DNA of 25,949 nt, taken from the NCBI GenBank assembly GCA_004556165.1, contig SFIR01000023.1, forward strand, positions 1 to 25,949. Reading direction: 5' to 3'. The position numbers and the translations under genes were made by a program. Under the pieces are notes generated by a model. The model was not told the origin of the DNA. It was given only the letters and a program-made list of their open reading frames with translations, and did no database searches. This document shows, one piece after another, positions 1-7,197 of the stretch; position 1 is the stretch's first letter; each line of letters begins with the position of its first letter. The stretch is from Clostridiales bacterium. Lineage in GTDB: Bacteria > Bacillota > Clostridia > Christensenellales > CAG-138.

Positions 1-38
1 CCTCCTTTCTTGTTTTTTTGCCAATTTACATTGTAGCA
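1..38 (-). promoter_or_regulatory. Likely start region of a minus-strand gene lying off the left edge
   Basis: Read on the minus strand, bases 9 to 1 give GAAAGGAGG, a strong Shine-Dalgarno sequence like others in this window, so a start codon should lie just outside the left edge. About 20 bases upstream is TGCTACAAT (bases 38-30), an extended -10 box. No good -35 hexamer is visible. The off-window gene would be divergent from yunB. Its identity is unknown. Confidence 0.35.
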
Positions 39-220
39 GGCTTTTCGCTATGGAGCTATCCTTTTTTTATTTTGGACACTTAATTATACAACTTACCGAT
101 TTTTCGTGTTTTTTCAAGGCGGACGGGGATTTTTCACCGAGTTTTACCTATTGTATGAAAAAGAATACGGCACCGTTCATCCGTTTTCAGAATACTGATA
201 CAGGAAAGGAAGGTGAGAAT

Positions 221-892
221 ATGGAGATTAAGATAAAGAAAAAGGGCGGAGCGAAAGGCAGGAAGCTGCTTTTGACCTTTGCGGCGGTATTCGCTGCAAT
301 TCTGCTTCTTTTCATCATTATCGACCGTGCCTTTATTAAGCCCCTCCGCGCGCTGACCGCCGAGACCGTGCTAAAGAGTGCAAATGATGCGGTGAACCTT
401 GCCGTCATCGAGTGCGAGACCGGGGATACGGGCGATATAGCCGTACTCGAAACCGATTCATCCGGAAATTCCTTCCTGAGGGTCGATGCTTCAAAGCTAA
501 ATTCACGCGCTGCCGAGATAGCCGTAAATGCACAGGCAAAGCTCGCTTCCATCGGAGAGCTCGGAGTTGAAATACCGCTCGGGAGCGTGACGGGAAGTGC
601 CGTCCTCACCGGCGCAGGCTCAAAGGTACGGGTCGGCTTCAGCCCAACGGGAAGCGTAACGCAGTCCATGCGCTCATCCTTCACCTCCGCAGGAGTGAAC
701 CAGACGAAGTACAGCGTGTACCTGACGCTGAGAACGGAGGTCGTGTTCATCCTCGCAGGCCAAAGCGAATGCGTTGAGGTTGTCCATACCGAAATACTGT
801 TTGAAACGATCATCGTCGGCGGAGTGCCTCAGGCTTATACAAATATCGACTCGGTCGATGATGCGCTGAACCTGCTTCCGACAGCAGAATGA
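221..892 (+). CDS. yunB: Sporulation protein YunB
   Basis: This 223-residue protein matches the YunB family, which in Bacillus is made in the mother cell during endospore formation and is needed for normal sporulation; its biochemical role is not known. What I see: a basic N-terminus, one membrane segment at about residues 15-33, then an extracytoplasmic domain. The motif GVNQTKYSVYL near residue 166 and the TEILFETIIVGGVPQAY stretch near the end are characteristic. I chose the ATG at 221 because AAGGAAGGTGAG lies directly upstream; the frame stays open to base 50, but that upstream part encodes nothing YunB-like. The gene stands alone, since the next gene prs has its own promoter. A short CGGGA-TTAT-TCCCG hairpin (901-914) follows the stop but lacks a U-tract. 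Its presence suggests the organism belongs to a spore-forming lineage. No sporulation sigma-factor promoter could be identified with confidence. Confidence 0.85.
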   Translation: MEIKIKKKGGAKGRKLLLTFAAVFAAILLLFIIIDRAFIKPLRALTAETVLKSANDAVNLAVIECETGDTGDIAVLETDSSGNSFLRVDASKLNSRAAEIAVNAQAKLASIGELGVEIPLGSVTGSAVLTGAGSKVRVGFSPTGSVTQSMRSSFTSAGVNQTKYSVYLTLRTEVVFILAGQSECVEVVHTEILFETIIVGGVPQAYTNIDSVDDALNLLPTAE

Positions 893-953
893 CGAAATAA
901 CGGGATTATTCCCGAAAAACTTCGAGATATACTTTATTTTCTTTTCAATGCGA

Positions 954-981
954 TTGACAGCGTGATTTTGTCTGCTATAAT
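954..981 (+). promoter_or_regulatory. Housekeeping (SigA-type) promoter of prs-rarA
   Basis: TTGACA at 954-959, a 16-base spacer and TATAAT at 976-981, with TGC just before the -10 making an extended -10. Both hexamers are exact consensus matches. The distance to the prs start is 40 bases, giving a leader of about 34 nucleotides. Confidence 0.85.
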
Positions 982-1021
982 TTAATTGCAAGAAAACTCG
1001 TGAAGGGAGCTTAGTCAACCA

Positions 1022-2032
1022 ATGAGTAACCCAAGTGACGGTCAGATCAAAATCTTTGCAGGTTCCGCAAGCAAAGTATTTGTCGATAAGATGTGCAAAT
1101 ATCTTGAGACCGAACCCGGCAAGTCTTACACGCATGTCTTCACCGAGGGCAGCACCTATGTCCGTGCAGATGAATCCATCCGTGATAAGGATGTTTACAT
1201 CGTCCAGACCATCGGTAAGAATCCCAACGATTCATTTATGGAGCTGATCTTCTGGGTGGATGCGTTCCACCGTGCAAGCGCCAACTCCATCACTGCGATC
1301 ATCCCGTATTTCGGCTATGCAAAGGCCGATAAGAAGGATGAACCGCGAGTATCCATCCGTGCAAGGGTCTGTGCGGACTGCATCGAGCTTTGCGGCTGCG
1401 ACCGTGTGCTGACGATGGATCTTCATGCCGCTCAGGTACAGGGCTTCTTCACCAAGCCCGTCGATCACCTCTATGCAAGCTCTCTCCTCTGCGAATATGC
1501 AAGGCGCATGGGCATAGTTAATGATAACCTCGTCGTCGTATCCCCCGATGCCGGCTCTGCAAAGCGCGCAAGGGCATATGCAAATATGATCGGCTGCAAC
1601 GTGGCTATCGGTGATAAGGTACGCCTCGGTCATGACGAAAATCCCAATGCGCTCGAGATAATCGGCGATGTAAAGGGCAAGACCTGTATGATAGTCGATG
1701 ATTTCACCCTCAGCGGAAATACCCTCTGCAAGGCAGCTTACGGCCTTATGGATAAGGGCGCAAAGGAAGTCTACGCATTCCTTTCCCATGCAATCCTGAA
1801 GAGCGATGCCGTCGAGCGCATCGAAGCAAGCCCCATAAAGCAGCTTGTCACTACCGATACCGTCGATAATTCCGACGTGCTCGGGGGCTCCACCAAGATC
1901 AAGATCGTCTCCGCCGCTCCTCTCTTCGCAGAAGCCGTCCGCACCATCCATGAGCGTCAGCCCATGAGCTATATGTTCGGACATCTTCCCGAAAGGCTGC
2001 TCAATATGAGCTTTGAAGGCCTTGACGTCTGA
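1022..2032 (+). CDS. prs: Ribose-phosphate pyrophosphokinase (PRPP synthetase), divergent loop
   Basis: Makes PRPP from ribose 5-phosphate and ATP, feeding purine, pyrimidine, NAD and histidine synthesis in the cytoplasm. The 336-residue protein covers both Prs domains. Visible signatures are MDLHAAQVQGFF with the catalytic-region histidine at 135, VVVSPDAGSAKRARA near 171, GDKVR near 197 that keeps the Lys and Arg of the catalytic flexible loop, and a C-terminus like the usual ending SYLF. Two sites differ from classical enzymes. The ATP loop reads YAKADKKDEPR instead of YARQDRKDRPR, and the PRPP loop reads VDDFTLSGNT (225-234) where most have VDDxxDTxGT, so the loop aspartate is Leu and one glycine is Asn. 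The SGxT form recalls plant class II PRPP synthetases (VDDLVQSGGT). The start has GAAGGGAG about 11 bases upstream. rarA follows after 8 bases, so the two are probably cotranscribed. It is likely active, but it could be a specialised paralogue. Confidence 0.9.
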   Translation: MSNPSDGQIKIFAGSASKVFVDKMCKYLETEPGKSYTHVFTEGSTYVRADESIRDKDVYIVQTIGKNPNDSFMELIFWVDAFHRASANSITAIIPYFGYAKADKKDEPRVSIRARVCADCIELCGCDRVLTMDLHAAQVQGFFTKPVDHLYASSLLCEYARRMGIVNDNLVVVSPDAGSAKRARAYANMIGCNVAIGDKVRLGHDENPNALEIIGDVKGKTCMIVDDFTLSGNTLCKAAYGLMDKGAKEVYAFLSHAILKSDAVERIEASPIKQLVTTDTVDNSDVLGGSTKIKIVSAAPLFAEAVRTIHERQPMSYMFGHLPERLLNMSFEGLDV

Positions 2033-2040
2033 TCCGCGTA

Positions 2041-3342
2041 ATGGAAGATCTTTTCACAGCTTCATCAATAAATAATTCGCCCCTTGCCGACCGCATGCGC
2101 CCCACCTCGCTCGATGAATTCATCGGGCAGGAGCATATCGTCGGAAGGGGGCGTTTGCTTAGGCGCGCTATCGAGACCGATACCGTCCAAAGCATCATCT
2201 TCTGGGGGCCTCCCGGCTGCGGCAAAACAACGCTTGCAAGCATTATCGCAAATACCACCGGTTCCCTTTTCGTCAAGCTCAATGCCGTTACCTCGGGCGT
2301 TAAGGAGGTACGAGAGGTCATAGCGGAAGCCGATAGGAACCGAAAGCTCTACGGCAGGGAAACCTTTTTGCTGCTCGATGAATGTCACCGCTGGAGCAAA
2401 ACCCAGTCCGATTCCATACTTCCCGCGCTCGAAAGCGGAACGGTAAAATTCATCGGCTCCACCACCGAAAATCCCATGATAAGCATGACGGGCGCAATCG
2501 TGTCCCGCTGCAGGCTTTTCCAGTTCTATCCTCTTAGCGAAAGCGATGTTATCATTGCAATGAACCGTGCTCTTGCGGATAGGGAAAAGGGCCTCGGCAT
2601 GTATGATCCCGTCGTCGATGAAGAAGCCATGCGGCATATCGCAAGGATTGCAAACGGCGATATCCGCGCCGCGCTCAATGCGCTCGAACTCGCCGTCAGG
2701 ACGACAAAGCCGGCCGAGGGAAGGGTACATATCACCAAGGAGATCGCTGAGGAGTCCATCCAGCAGAAGGTCATTAAATGCGATGAGCAGCAGATGTACG
2801 ATATGCTCTCCGCATTCTGCAAATCCCTGAGAGGCGGTGACAGCAATGCGGCGCTCGCGTGGTTTGCCCGTCTCATCTATGCAGGGCTCGATCCGAGAAT
2901 CATCTGCCGAAGGATAATCGCCCATGCCTCCGAGGATGTCGGGCTTGCGAATCCGGCAGCGATGCAGCAGGCGGTCGCCGCCGCACAGTCGCTTGAGCTC
3001 ATCGGCATGCCCGAAGCAAGGCTCAGTATCGCACAGGCGATAATCTTTGTCTGCGAAAGCCCGAAATCCAATTCCGTAGTCATGGCGGTCGATAATGCCT
3101 TTGCGGATGCGGAGCGTACCGTGGATGAACCCGTACCAATCCACCTCCGCGATACCTCGTATAAGGGTGCGGCGAAGCTCGGTCACGGCGTCGGGTATAA
3201 ATATCCCCATGACTATCCCGGCCATGTCGTGGAGCAGGAGTACATGCCTCCGTCCTGCAAGGGTAAGGAGTACTATATCCCCGGCGAGCTCGGCACCGAG
3301 GCGAAGATAAAGCAGAAGCACGATCTGAGGAAGAATACATAA
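2041..3342 (+). CDS. rarA: Replication-associated recombination protein A (RarA/MgsA), AAA+ ATPase
   Basis: A 433-residue clamp-loader-like AAA+ ATPase that in other bacteria acts at stalled replication forks with single-stranded DNA binding protein. The family's N-terminal motif is present as PLADRMRPTSLDEFIGQEHI (15-34). Walker A is GPPGCGKTT (56-64), Walker B is LLLDECHRWSKTQSD (110-124), where relatives usually read DEIHRFNKAQQD, and sensor 1 is GSTTENP (139-145). The C-terminal helical and tetramerisation region includes RIIAHASEDVGLANP and ends with the typical GYKYPHDYPGHVVEQEYMP. Full length for the family. The ATG at 2041 lies 8 bases after the prs stop with no clear Shine-Dalgarno sequence, which suggests translation coupled to prs. 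A hairpin (3351-3380) follows the stop. Confidence 0.93.
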   Translation: MEDLFTASSINNSPLADRMRPTSLDEFIGQEHIVGRGRLLRRAIETDTVQSIIFWGPPGCGKTTLASIIANTTGSLFVKLNAVTSGVKEVREVIAEADRNRKLYGRETFLLLDECHRWSKTQSDSILPALESGTVKFIGSTTENPMISMTGAIVSRCRLFQFYPLSESDVIIAMNRALADREKGLGMYDPVVDEEAMRHIARIANGDIRAALNALELAVRTTKPAEGRVHITKEIAEESIQQKVIKCDEQQMYDMLSAFCKSLRGGDSNAALAWFARLIYAGLDPRIICRRIIAHASEDVGLANPAAMQQAVAAAQSLELIGMPEARLSIAQAIIFVCESPKSNSVVMAVDNAFADAERTVDEPVPIHLRDTSYKGAAKLGHGVGYKYPHDYPGHVVEQEYMPPSCKGKEYYIPGELGTEAKIKQKHDLRKNT

Positions 3343-3350
3343 GAAATATC

Positions 3351-3380
3351 AACGCTCAAAAGGTTTTCCTTCTGGGCGTT
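3351..3380 (+). terminator. Hairpin after rarA, possible weak terminator
   Basis: Bases 3351-3363 pair with 3368-3380 (AACGCTCAAAAGG with CCTTCTGGGCGTT) around a TTTT loop, with one mismatch and one G-U pair. No U-tract follows, so it could be a partial terminator or an mRNA 3'-end stabiliser between rarA and the SDR gene. Confidence 0.4.
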
Positions 3381-3396
3381 CAAATTAGGAGCAAAT

Positions 3397-4146
3397 ATGA
3401 AGACAATATTATTGACAGGCGTTTGCGGCGGCATGGGCAGAGCCGCTGCGGAGAAGCTGATAGGGGAAGGCTGCTGTGTCTACGGCATCGACGTCAAAGC
3501 CGAATGCCCGATACCGGGCGTGACCTATTTCCGTGCCGATTTAGCTACGGGCGAAGGACTTCACGAAGCCTTTGAGACGATGAAAGAAAAGGGAGCGAAG
3601 CTCAATGCGATTGCGCATTTTTCAGGCATCTACGATATGAATTCGCTTATCGAAATCCCCGAAGATAACTTTTTCCGCATTTTTCAGGTCAACCTCTTCG
3701 GCGTATTCCGCGTCAATAAAGCCTTCTTCCCCCTGCTCGCACCGAAAGCACGCATCGTTATGGTTTCGAGCGAGCTTGCTCCGCTCGATCCGCTGCCGTT
3801 TACGGGTCTGTACGGCTTTACCAAGACAGCCGTTGAAAAATACGCCTTTTCGCTGCGCCAGGAGCTGAGCCTTCTCGGCCACAGCGTCATCGTCATCCGT
3901 CCCGGGGCTGTAAAAACGGGGCTCCTCGGCGATTCCACCGCGGCGCTCGACAGGCTATGCGCGAGTACGAAGCTATACAGCTATAATGCCGAAAGGTTCA
4001 GAAATATCGTAAATAACGTAGAAAATAAGACCATAAGCCCCGATGATATTGCGGATCTGCTTGTAAAGGCACTGAATGCGAAGCATCCGAAATACATCTA
4101 TAATATCAACCGCAATTTGGGCAAAGCGGAAGGAGAACGTAGATGA
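3397..4146 (+). CDS. Short-chain dehydrogenase/reductase (SDR) family protein
   Basis: A 249-residue classical SDR oxidoreductase, expected to use NAD(P)H on an unknown alcohol or ketone substrate. The Rossmann nucleotide loop is TGVCGGMGRAAAEKL (7-21). Asn-99 lies in QVNLFGVF, the serine is in VMVSSELAP (121-129), and the catalytic YxxxK pair is Tyr-139/Lys-143 in LYGFTKTAVEKY. All tetrad members are therefore present. TAGGAG lies about 6 bases before the ATG. The stop overlaps the start of the ASCH gene by 4 bases (ATGA), so the two are translationally coupled. The C-terminal part is short and varied, and gives no hint of the substrate. Confidence 0.88.
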   Translation: MKTILLTGVCGGMGRAAAEKLIGEGCCVYGIDVKAECPIPGVTYFRADLATGEGLHEAFETMKEKGAKLNAIAHFSGIYDMNSLIEIPEDNFFRIFQVNLFGVFRVNKAFFPLLAPKARIVMVSSELAPLDPLPFTGLYGFTKTAVEKYAFSLRQELSLLGHSVIVIRPGAVKTGLLGDSTAALDRLCASTKLYSYNAERFRNIVNNVENKTISPDDIADLLVKALNAKHPKYIYNINRNLGKAEGERR

Positions 4147-4604
4147 CTGATAAGGTTGAATCATTCTGGCAGGAATTCCTGCGCGCGACGGGAAGAAGCC
4201 CGGAAACGCAGCCGATCGGAATATTCAGCTTCGATATTACCGAAGAATCGGCAAATGCTCTTCTTGAACTCGTGCTTTCGGGCAAAAAGAGAGCGACTTC
4301 AAGCAGCCTGCCTGCTTATGAGCTTGACGGCGAACCGATTCCCAAGGAGGGGGATCTCAGCATCGTAACCGATTGGGCAGGCAATCCGCGCTGCGTCATT
4401 ATGACAAAAGAGGTAACGATAATACCGTATAAGGATATGACGTTTGATATTTGCAGCCGTGAAGGTGAGGATGAATGCCTCGAAAGCTGGCAGAGAAACC
4501 ATGAAAGGTTCTTTACTCATGACGCAAAGGAGAGCGGCTATGCCTTTTCTCCGGATATGCCGGTAGTATTTGAGGATTTTGAAATGATTTATAAAACCGA
4601 ATAG
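4143..4604 (+). CDS. ASCH domain-containing protein
   Basis: A 153-residue single-domain protein of the ASCH superfamily, a PUA-like beta-barrel fold thought to bind RNA or modified nucleosides; some members hydrolyse N4-acetylcytidine. The family core is seen as GIFSFDITEESANALLELVL, then SGKKRATSSS (47-56), then a PKEGDLSIVTDWAGNPRCVI strand region. The acidic C-terminal part reads FDICSREGEDECLESW and later FSPDMPVVFEDFEMIY, typical of ASCH proteins of about 150 residues. It starts inside the last codons of the SDR gene, so the two are coexpressed. The actual substrate and any link to the SDR are unknown. A strong bidirectional hairpin follows. Confidence 0.85.
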   Translation: MTDKVESFWQEFLRATGRSPETQPIGIFSFDITEESANALLELVLSGKKRATSSSLPAYELDGEPIPKEGDLSIVTDWAGNPRCVIMTKEVTIIPYKDMTFDICSREGEDECLESWQRNHERFFTHDAKESGYAFSPDMPVVFEDFEMIYKTE

Positions 4605-4618
4605 CGGCGGAAAAAACG

Positions 4619-4653
4619 GGGGTGTATCAGAACGATTCGTTTTGATACACCCC
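4619..4653. terminator. Bidirectional intrinsic terminator between ASCH gene and lipoprotein gene
   Basis: GGGGTGTATCA (4619-4629) pairs perfectly with TGATACACCCC (4643-4653), and the stem extends inward by about 4 more pairs to a 5-base loop. T-rich sequence follows on the plus strand (TTTGCTTTT). On the minus strand the hairpin is followed, after a C and a G, by six T residues. It sits between convergent genes. Confidence 0.88.
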
Positions 4654-4671
4654 TTTGCTTTTAAGGAACTG

Positions 4672-5238
4672 TTACTCCACGGGTGCGACCTGGGTATTAT
4701 CATCAAAGATGATGACGACGATCTTATCGGTGAGCACGGCATCGGTGAGAATGGTGGAATACAGCGGAGTACTGCCGCTCGGCAGCGTCAGAAGAAACGA
4801 GCCATCCGGCCCCTGTATGCTCGATACGGCAAGGATATTGCCTTCTTCATCATAAAATTCCGCACGGAGCGCGCAGATAAGCCTCTCGGGATAGCTGTTG
4901 GTCACGGTTAAGTCCATGAATGTGTCTCCTCCGTATTCGTAAATGCGGATATCGGAAAAACCGAGATACTGCCTGTAATGCTGTGCATCCGTTATCACGT
5001 TGCCGAGAGCGTCATAGATATTGCCGTTCGGGTCAGCCGTAACGGGAATATCGTCAGGTCCGGGAGTCGCCGGCTCGGGCGATGCCGTAGGCTCGGGAAC
5101 GGGGGTGAACGGAACGGGCGAAAGGATCGCAGGCGCGGTAACAGCAGGATCGAGGTACGGCGAAGTATCGCTGCACCCGATGAACGCAGCAGAAAGAGCC
5201 AAGGCAATGCATATTGTCAGAGCCCTTTTTTTATTCAT
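4672..5238 (-). CDS. Putative lipoprotein with proline-rich linker and FxLYD-like domain
   Basis: A 188-residue predicted surface lipoprotein of unknown function. The N-terminus is MNKKR followed by a hydrophobic stretch and the lipobox-like FIGC, so Cys-22 would be lipidated. A linker rich in Pro, Ala and Thr (about 23-68) leads to a small beta-rich domain. The stretch IYEYGGDTFMDLTVTNSYPE, then ALRAEFYDEEGNILAV, resembles FxLYD-type domains, which contain an FYDxxGN-like turn; this is inference from pattern only. I chose ATG 5238 because AGGGAG lies about 10 bases upstream. A TTG at 5247 is in frame but too close to that site. The first codons overlap the end of pncB by 8 bases, implying coexpression, though no functional link to NAD salvage is apparent. 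Confidence 0.75.
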   Translation of the reverse strand: MNKKRALTICIALALSAAFIGCSDTSPYLDPAVTAPAILSPVPFTPVPEPTASPEPATPGPDDIPVTADPNGNIYDALGNVITDAQHYRQYLGFSDIRIYEYGGDTFMDLTVTNSYPERLICALRAEFYDEEGNILAVSSIQGPDGSFLLTLPSGSTPLYSTILTDAVLTDKIVVIIFDDNTQVAPVE

Positions 5239-6688
5239 GCTTTGCAATCTCCCTGTGCTCGCGGATTAGCCTGTTCTTGAGCTCATAGAGCCCGTCCGAT
5301 AGGTCAACCTTGTAGATATTCGGATTGAGAAGACGCTTATCCTCCTCCCAGAGCGAATCCATCTCGGATTTAGCATAACGCCTGATTTCCGCCATATCGG
5401 GAGAGGTGTAGACCTGCTTGCCGTCCTTAAAGATGGGCACGAGCAGCTCGCGCATGGTATAGTCGGTGAGCGTCATGCGCTTATAGGTCTGTACCGGATG
5501 GAAGATGGTGAGCGGCTTAGTGGGGTCAAAGACCTCGTCACGCAGGGCGATGAGATCGGCAACCGCCATATGATCCTTATCATAAAGCCTGTAAACGGTC
5601 TTGATGCCGGGGTTTGTTATCTTGAAAGCGTTTTCGGAAATCTTGATTTTCGGAATTACCTCTCCGTTCACGATTTCTGCGGACATCTTATATACGCCGC
5701 CGAGTGCCGGCTGGTCGTCCGAGGTGATGAGCTTGGTGCCGACGCCCCATGAGTCGATGCGTGCGCCCTGCATGTGAAGACTGTTGATGATGGTCTCGTC
5801 AAGGTCGCCCGAGGCGCAGATCTTGATATTGGGGAAGCCTGCATCATCGAGCATTTCCCTTGCGCGCTTTGAGAGATATGCAAGGTCGCCGGAATCGAGG
5901 CGGATGCCCGTGCCCTCATAGCCCTTTTCGCGCAGCTCGCGGAATACGGTTATGGCATTAGGCACGCCGCTTTTGAGGGTATCATAGGTATCGACGAGCA
6001 GCATGCAGCTCGTGGGGAAGATCTCCGCATAGGCGCGGAAGGCGTCAAGCTCGGTCGGGAAACTCATGACCCAGCTGTGCGCATGGGTGCCGGATACGGG
6101 GACATTGAAGAGCTGACCCGTGAGGACATTGCTCGTACCGAAGCAGCCGCCTATCATTGCAGCGCGCGCTCCGTAGATGCCGGCATCCGGTCCCTGAGCG
6201 CGGCGGAGCCCGAATTCCATGACGAGCTCGCCGTGCGCGGCGTAGCAGACCCTGTTGGCCTTGGTTGCGATAAGGGTCTGGTGGTTTACAAGGTTAAGTA
6301 TTGCGGTTTCGATGAGCTGAGCCTCTACGATGGGAGCGATAACGCGCACAAGCGGCTCATAGGGGTAGACGATGGTGCCCTCCTCCATGGCGTAGATTTC
6401 GCCCGTGAAGTGAAGATTTCTGAGCAGAGCGAGGAAGCCTTCATCGAAAAGCTTTAGTGAACGGAGGTACTCGATATCCTCTTCGCCGAAGTGAAGATCG
6501 TTGATGTATTCGATGAGGGATTCCGTGCCTGCCATAACGGCATAGGAGGAATTGGGCTTGGTGTTGCGGAAGAAGAGATCGAAAACGGCAAGGTTATCGG
6601 TCATGCCCTTGCGATAATAACCGTACATCATCGTAAGCTGATAGAGGTCGGTCATCATGCTGAGGTTGCGTTTGCTCATTATAGTCAT
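5231..6688 (-). CDS. pncB: Nicotinate phosphoribosyltransferase
   Basis: Joins nicotinate and PRPP, with ATP hydrolysis, to give nicotinate mononucleotide in the cytoplasmic NAD salvage (Preiss-Handler) pathway. The 485-residue length fits the Gram-positive form. Visible family motifs are MMTDLYQLTMMYGYY (11-25), LRRAQGPDAGIYGARAA near 161, and SGTHAHSWVM (199-208), containing the histidine that is phosphorylated in this family. IRLDSGDLAYLSKRA and the late GVGTKLITSDDQPALGGVYK, which form the phosphate and nicotinate site, are also present. The ATG at 6688 has AAAGGAAC 7 bases upstream; a second Met at residue 4 is possible. It lies 43 bases behind the DUF1292 gene and overlaps the lipoprotein gene. 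PRPP for the reaction would come from enzymes such as the prs product encoded earlier in the window. Confidence 0.95.
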   Translation of the reverse strand: MTIMSKRNLSMMTDLYQLTMMYGYYRKGMTDNLAVFDLFFRNTKPNSSYAVMAGTESLIEYINDLHFGEEDIEYLRSLKLFDEGFLALLRNLHFTGEIYAMEEGTIVYPYEPLVRVIAPIVEAQLIETAILNLVNHQTLIATKANRVCYAAHGELVMEFGLRRAQGPDAGIYGARAAMIGGCFGTSNVLTGQLFNVPVSGTHAHSWVMSFPTELDAFRAYAEIFPTSCMLLVDTYDTLKSGVPNAITVFRELREKGYEGTGIRLDSGDLAYLSKRAREMLDDAGFPNIKICASGDLDETIINSLHMQGARIDSWGVGTKLITSDDQPALGGVYKMSAEIVNGEVIPKIKISENAFKITNPGIKTVYRLYDKDHMAVADLIALRDEVFDPTKPLTIFHPVQTYKRMTLTDYTMRELLVPIFKDGKQVYTSPDMAEIRRYAKSEMDSLWEEDKRLLNPNIYKVDLSDGLYELKNRLIREHREIAKHE

Positions 6689-6731
6689 TGGTAGTTCCTT
6701 TCGACGGTGTTTTTACCGTTTAATTACAGAA

Positions 6732-6992
6732 TCAGTCGATATCCTGTCTTTTCTTGTATTCATCGAATACCCTGTCAAGGGTCTCGGCATCCTCAATGCC
6801 GACGAGTGCGATCTCGCCGTCGGCGGACATTTCGCGCAGGATCACGAATTCGACATCCTCAGCGTCATAGTCGATGGGCAGGAGGACATAATAGGTTTCG
6901 CCGTCAAGGCCAAACTTGTCCATAATGTCGAATTCGATTTCGTTTTCGTCCTCATCATAGAGAACTATTGATCCGAGATTTGCTTCGCTCAT
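6732..6992 (-). CDS. DUF1292 domain protein (YrzB-like)
   Basis: An 86-residue acidic protein of the DUF1292 family, common in Firmicutes and of unknown function. The family pattern is clear: IVLYDEDENEIEFDIMDKF, then YYVLLPIDYDAEDVEFVILR, then a C-terminal acidic helix ending DRVFDEYKKR. AAAGGAAAG stands 7-8 bases before the ATG. In Bacillus the homologue yrzB lies near mltG and the U32 genes; here it instead precedes pncB and is on the same strand some 10 kb away from mltG. The gene is probably the first of a small operon with pncB and the lipoprotein. No convincing promoter was found in the 205-base gap upstream. Confidence 0.85.
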   Translation of the reverse strand: MSEANLGSIVLYDEDENEIEFDIMDKFGLDGETYYVLLPIDYDAEDVEFVILREMSADGEIALVGIEDAETLDRVFDEYKKRQDID

Positions 6993-7025
6993 AGGCTTTC
7001 CTTTCGATTCAGTGATAATTAAAGA

Positions 7026-7082
7026 AGAGAGAAAAGAGGAGCAGTATTTGTGCCGAAAGCAAATCGCTTCGCTTTTCTCTCT
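7026..7082. terminator. Long perfect-stem hairpin, possible terminator
   Basis: AGAGAGAAAAG (7026-7036) pairs perfectly with CTTTTCTCTCT (7072-7082) across a 35-base loop. Five T residues follow on the plus strand, and TCTTTAATT follows on the minus strand. It could end fba transcripts before the DUF1292 gene. The long loop makes this uncertain. Confidence 0.4.
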
Positions 7083-7157
7083 TTTTTGGGGAAAAAGTGC
7101 AGTTGACGGGAGATAAGCTCCCGGATTCCTCTGATTCGGCGGTACCCTCTTTTTAAT

Positions 7158-7185
7158 GCGGGGCTGCCAAATAAAGCAGCCTCGC
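7158..7185 (-). terminator. GC-rich 3' hairpin of fba
   Basis: Bases 7158-7167 pair with 7176-7185 in a 10-base-pair stem with one G-U pair and an 8-base A-rich loop, starting about 12 bases after the fba stop. No U-tract follows on the minus strand, so it may protect or end the fba mRNA. A second small hairpin (CGGGAG, loop ATAAG, CTCCCG; 7107-7123) lies between this one and the 7026-7082 stem. Confidence 0.45.
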
Positions 7186-7197
7186 AGAAAAACTCAA

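Noticed and set aside
171..200. Possible sporulation sigma-E promoter before yunB (TTCAT and AATACTGAT)
   Set aside because: Spacing is about 10 bases rather than 13-15, and the -10 part is a poor match, so it cannot be supported.
899..920. CGGGA-TTAT-TCCCG hairpin after yunB as a terminator
   Set aside because: The stem has only five pairs and is followed by A residues rather than T on the plus strand.
7135..7155. Minus-strand AGAGGGTACCGCC, reminiscent of a T-box motif
   Set aside because: The T-box core AGGGTGGNACCGCG is incomplete, there is no proper antiterminator/terminator pair, and the downstream genes (DUF1292, pncB) are not amino-acid genes.
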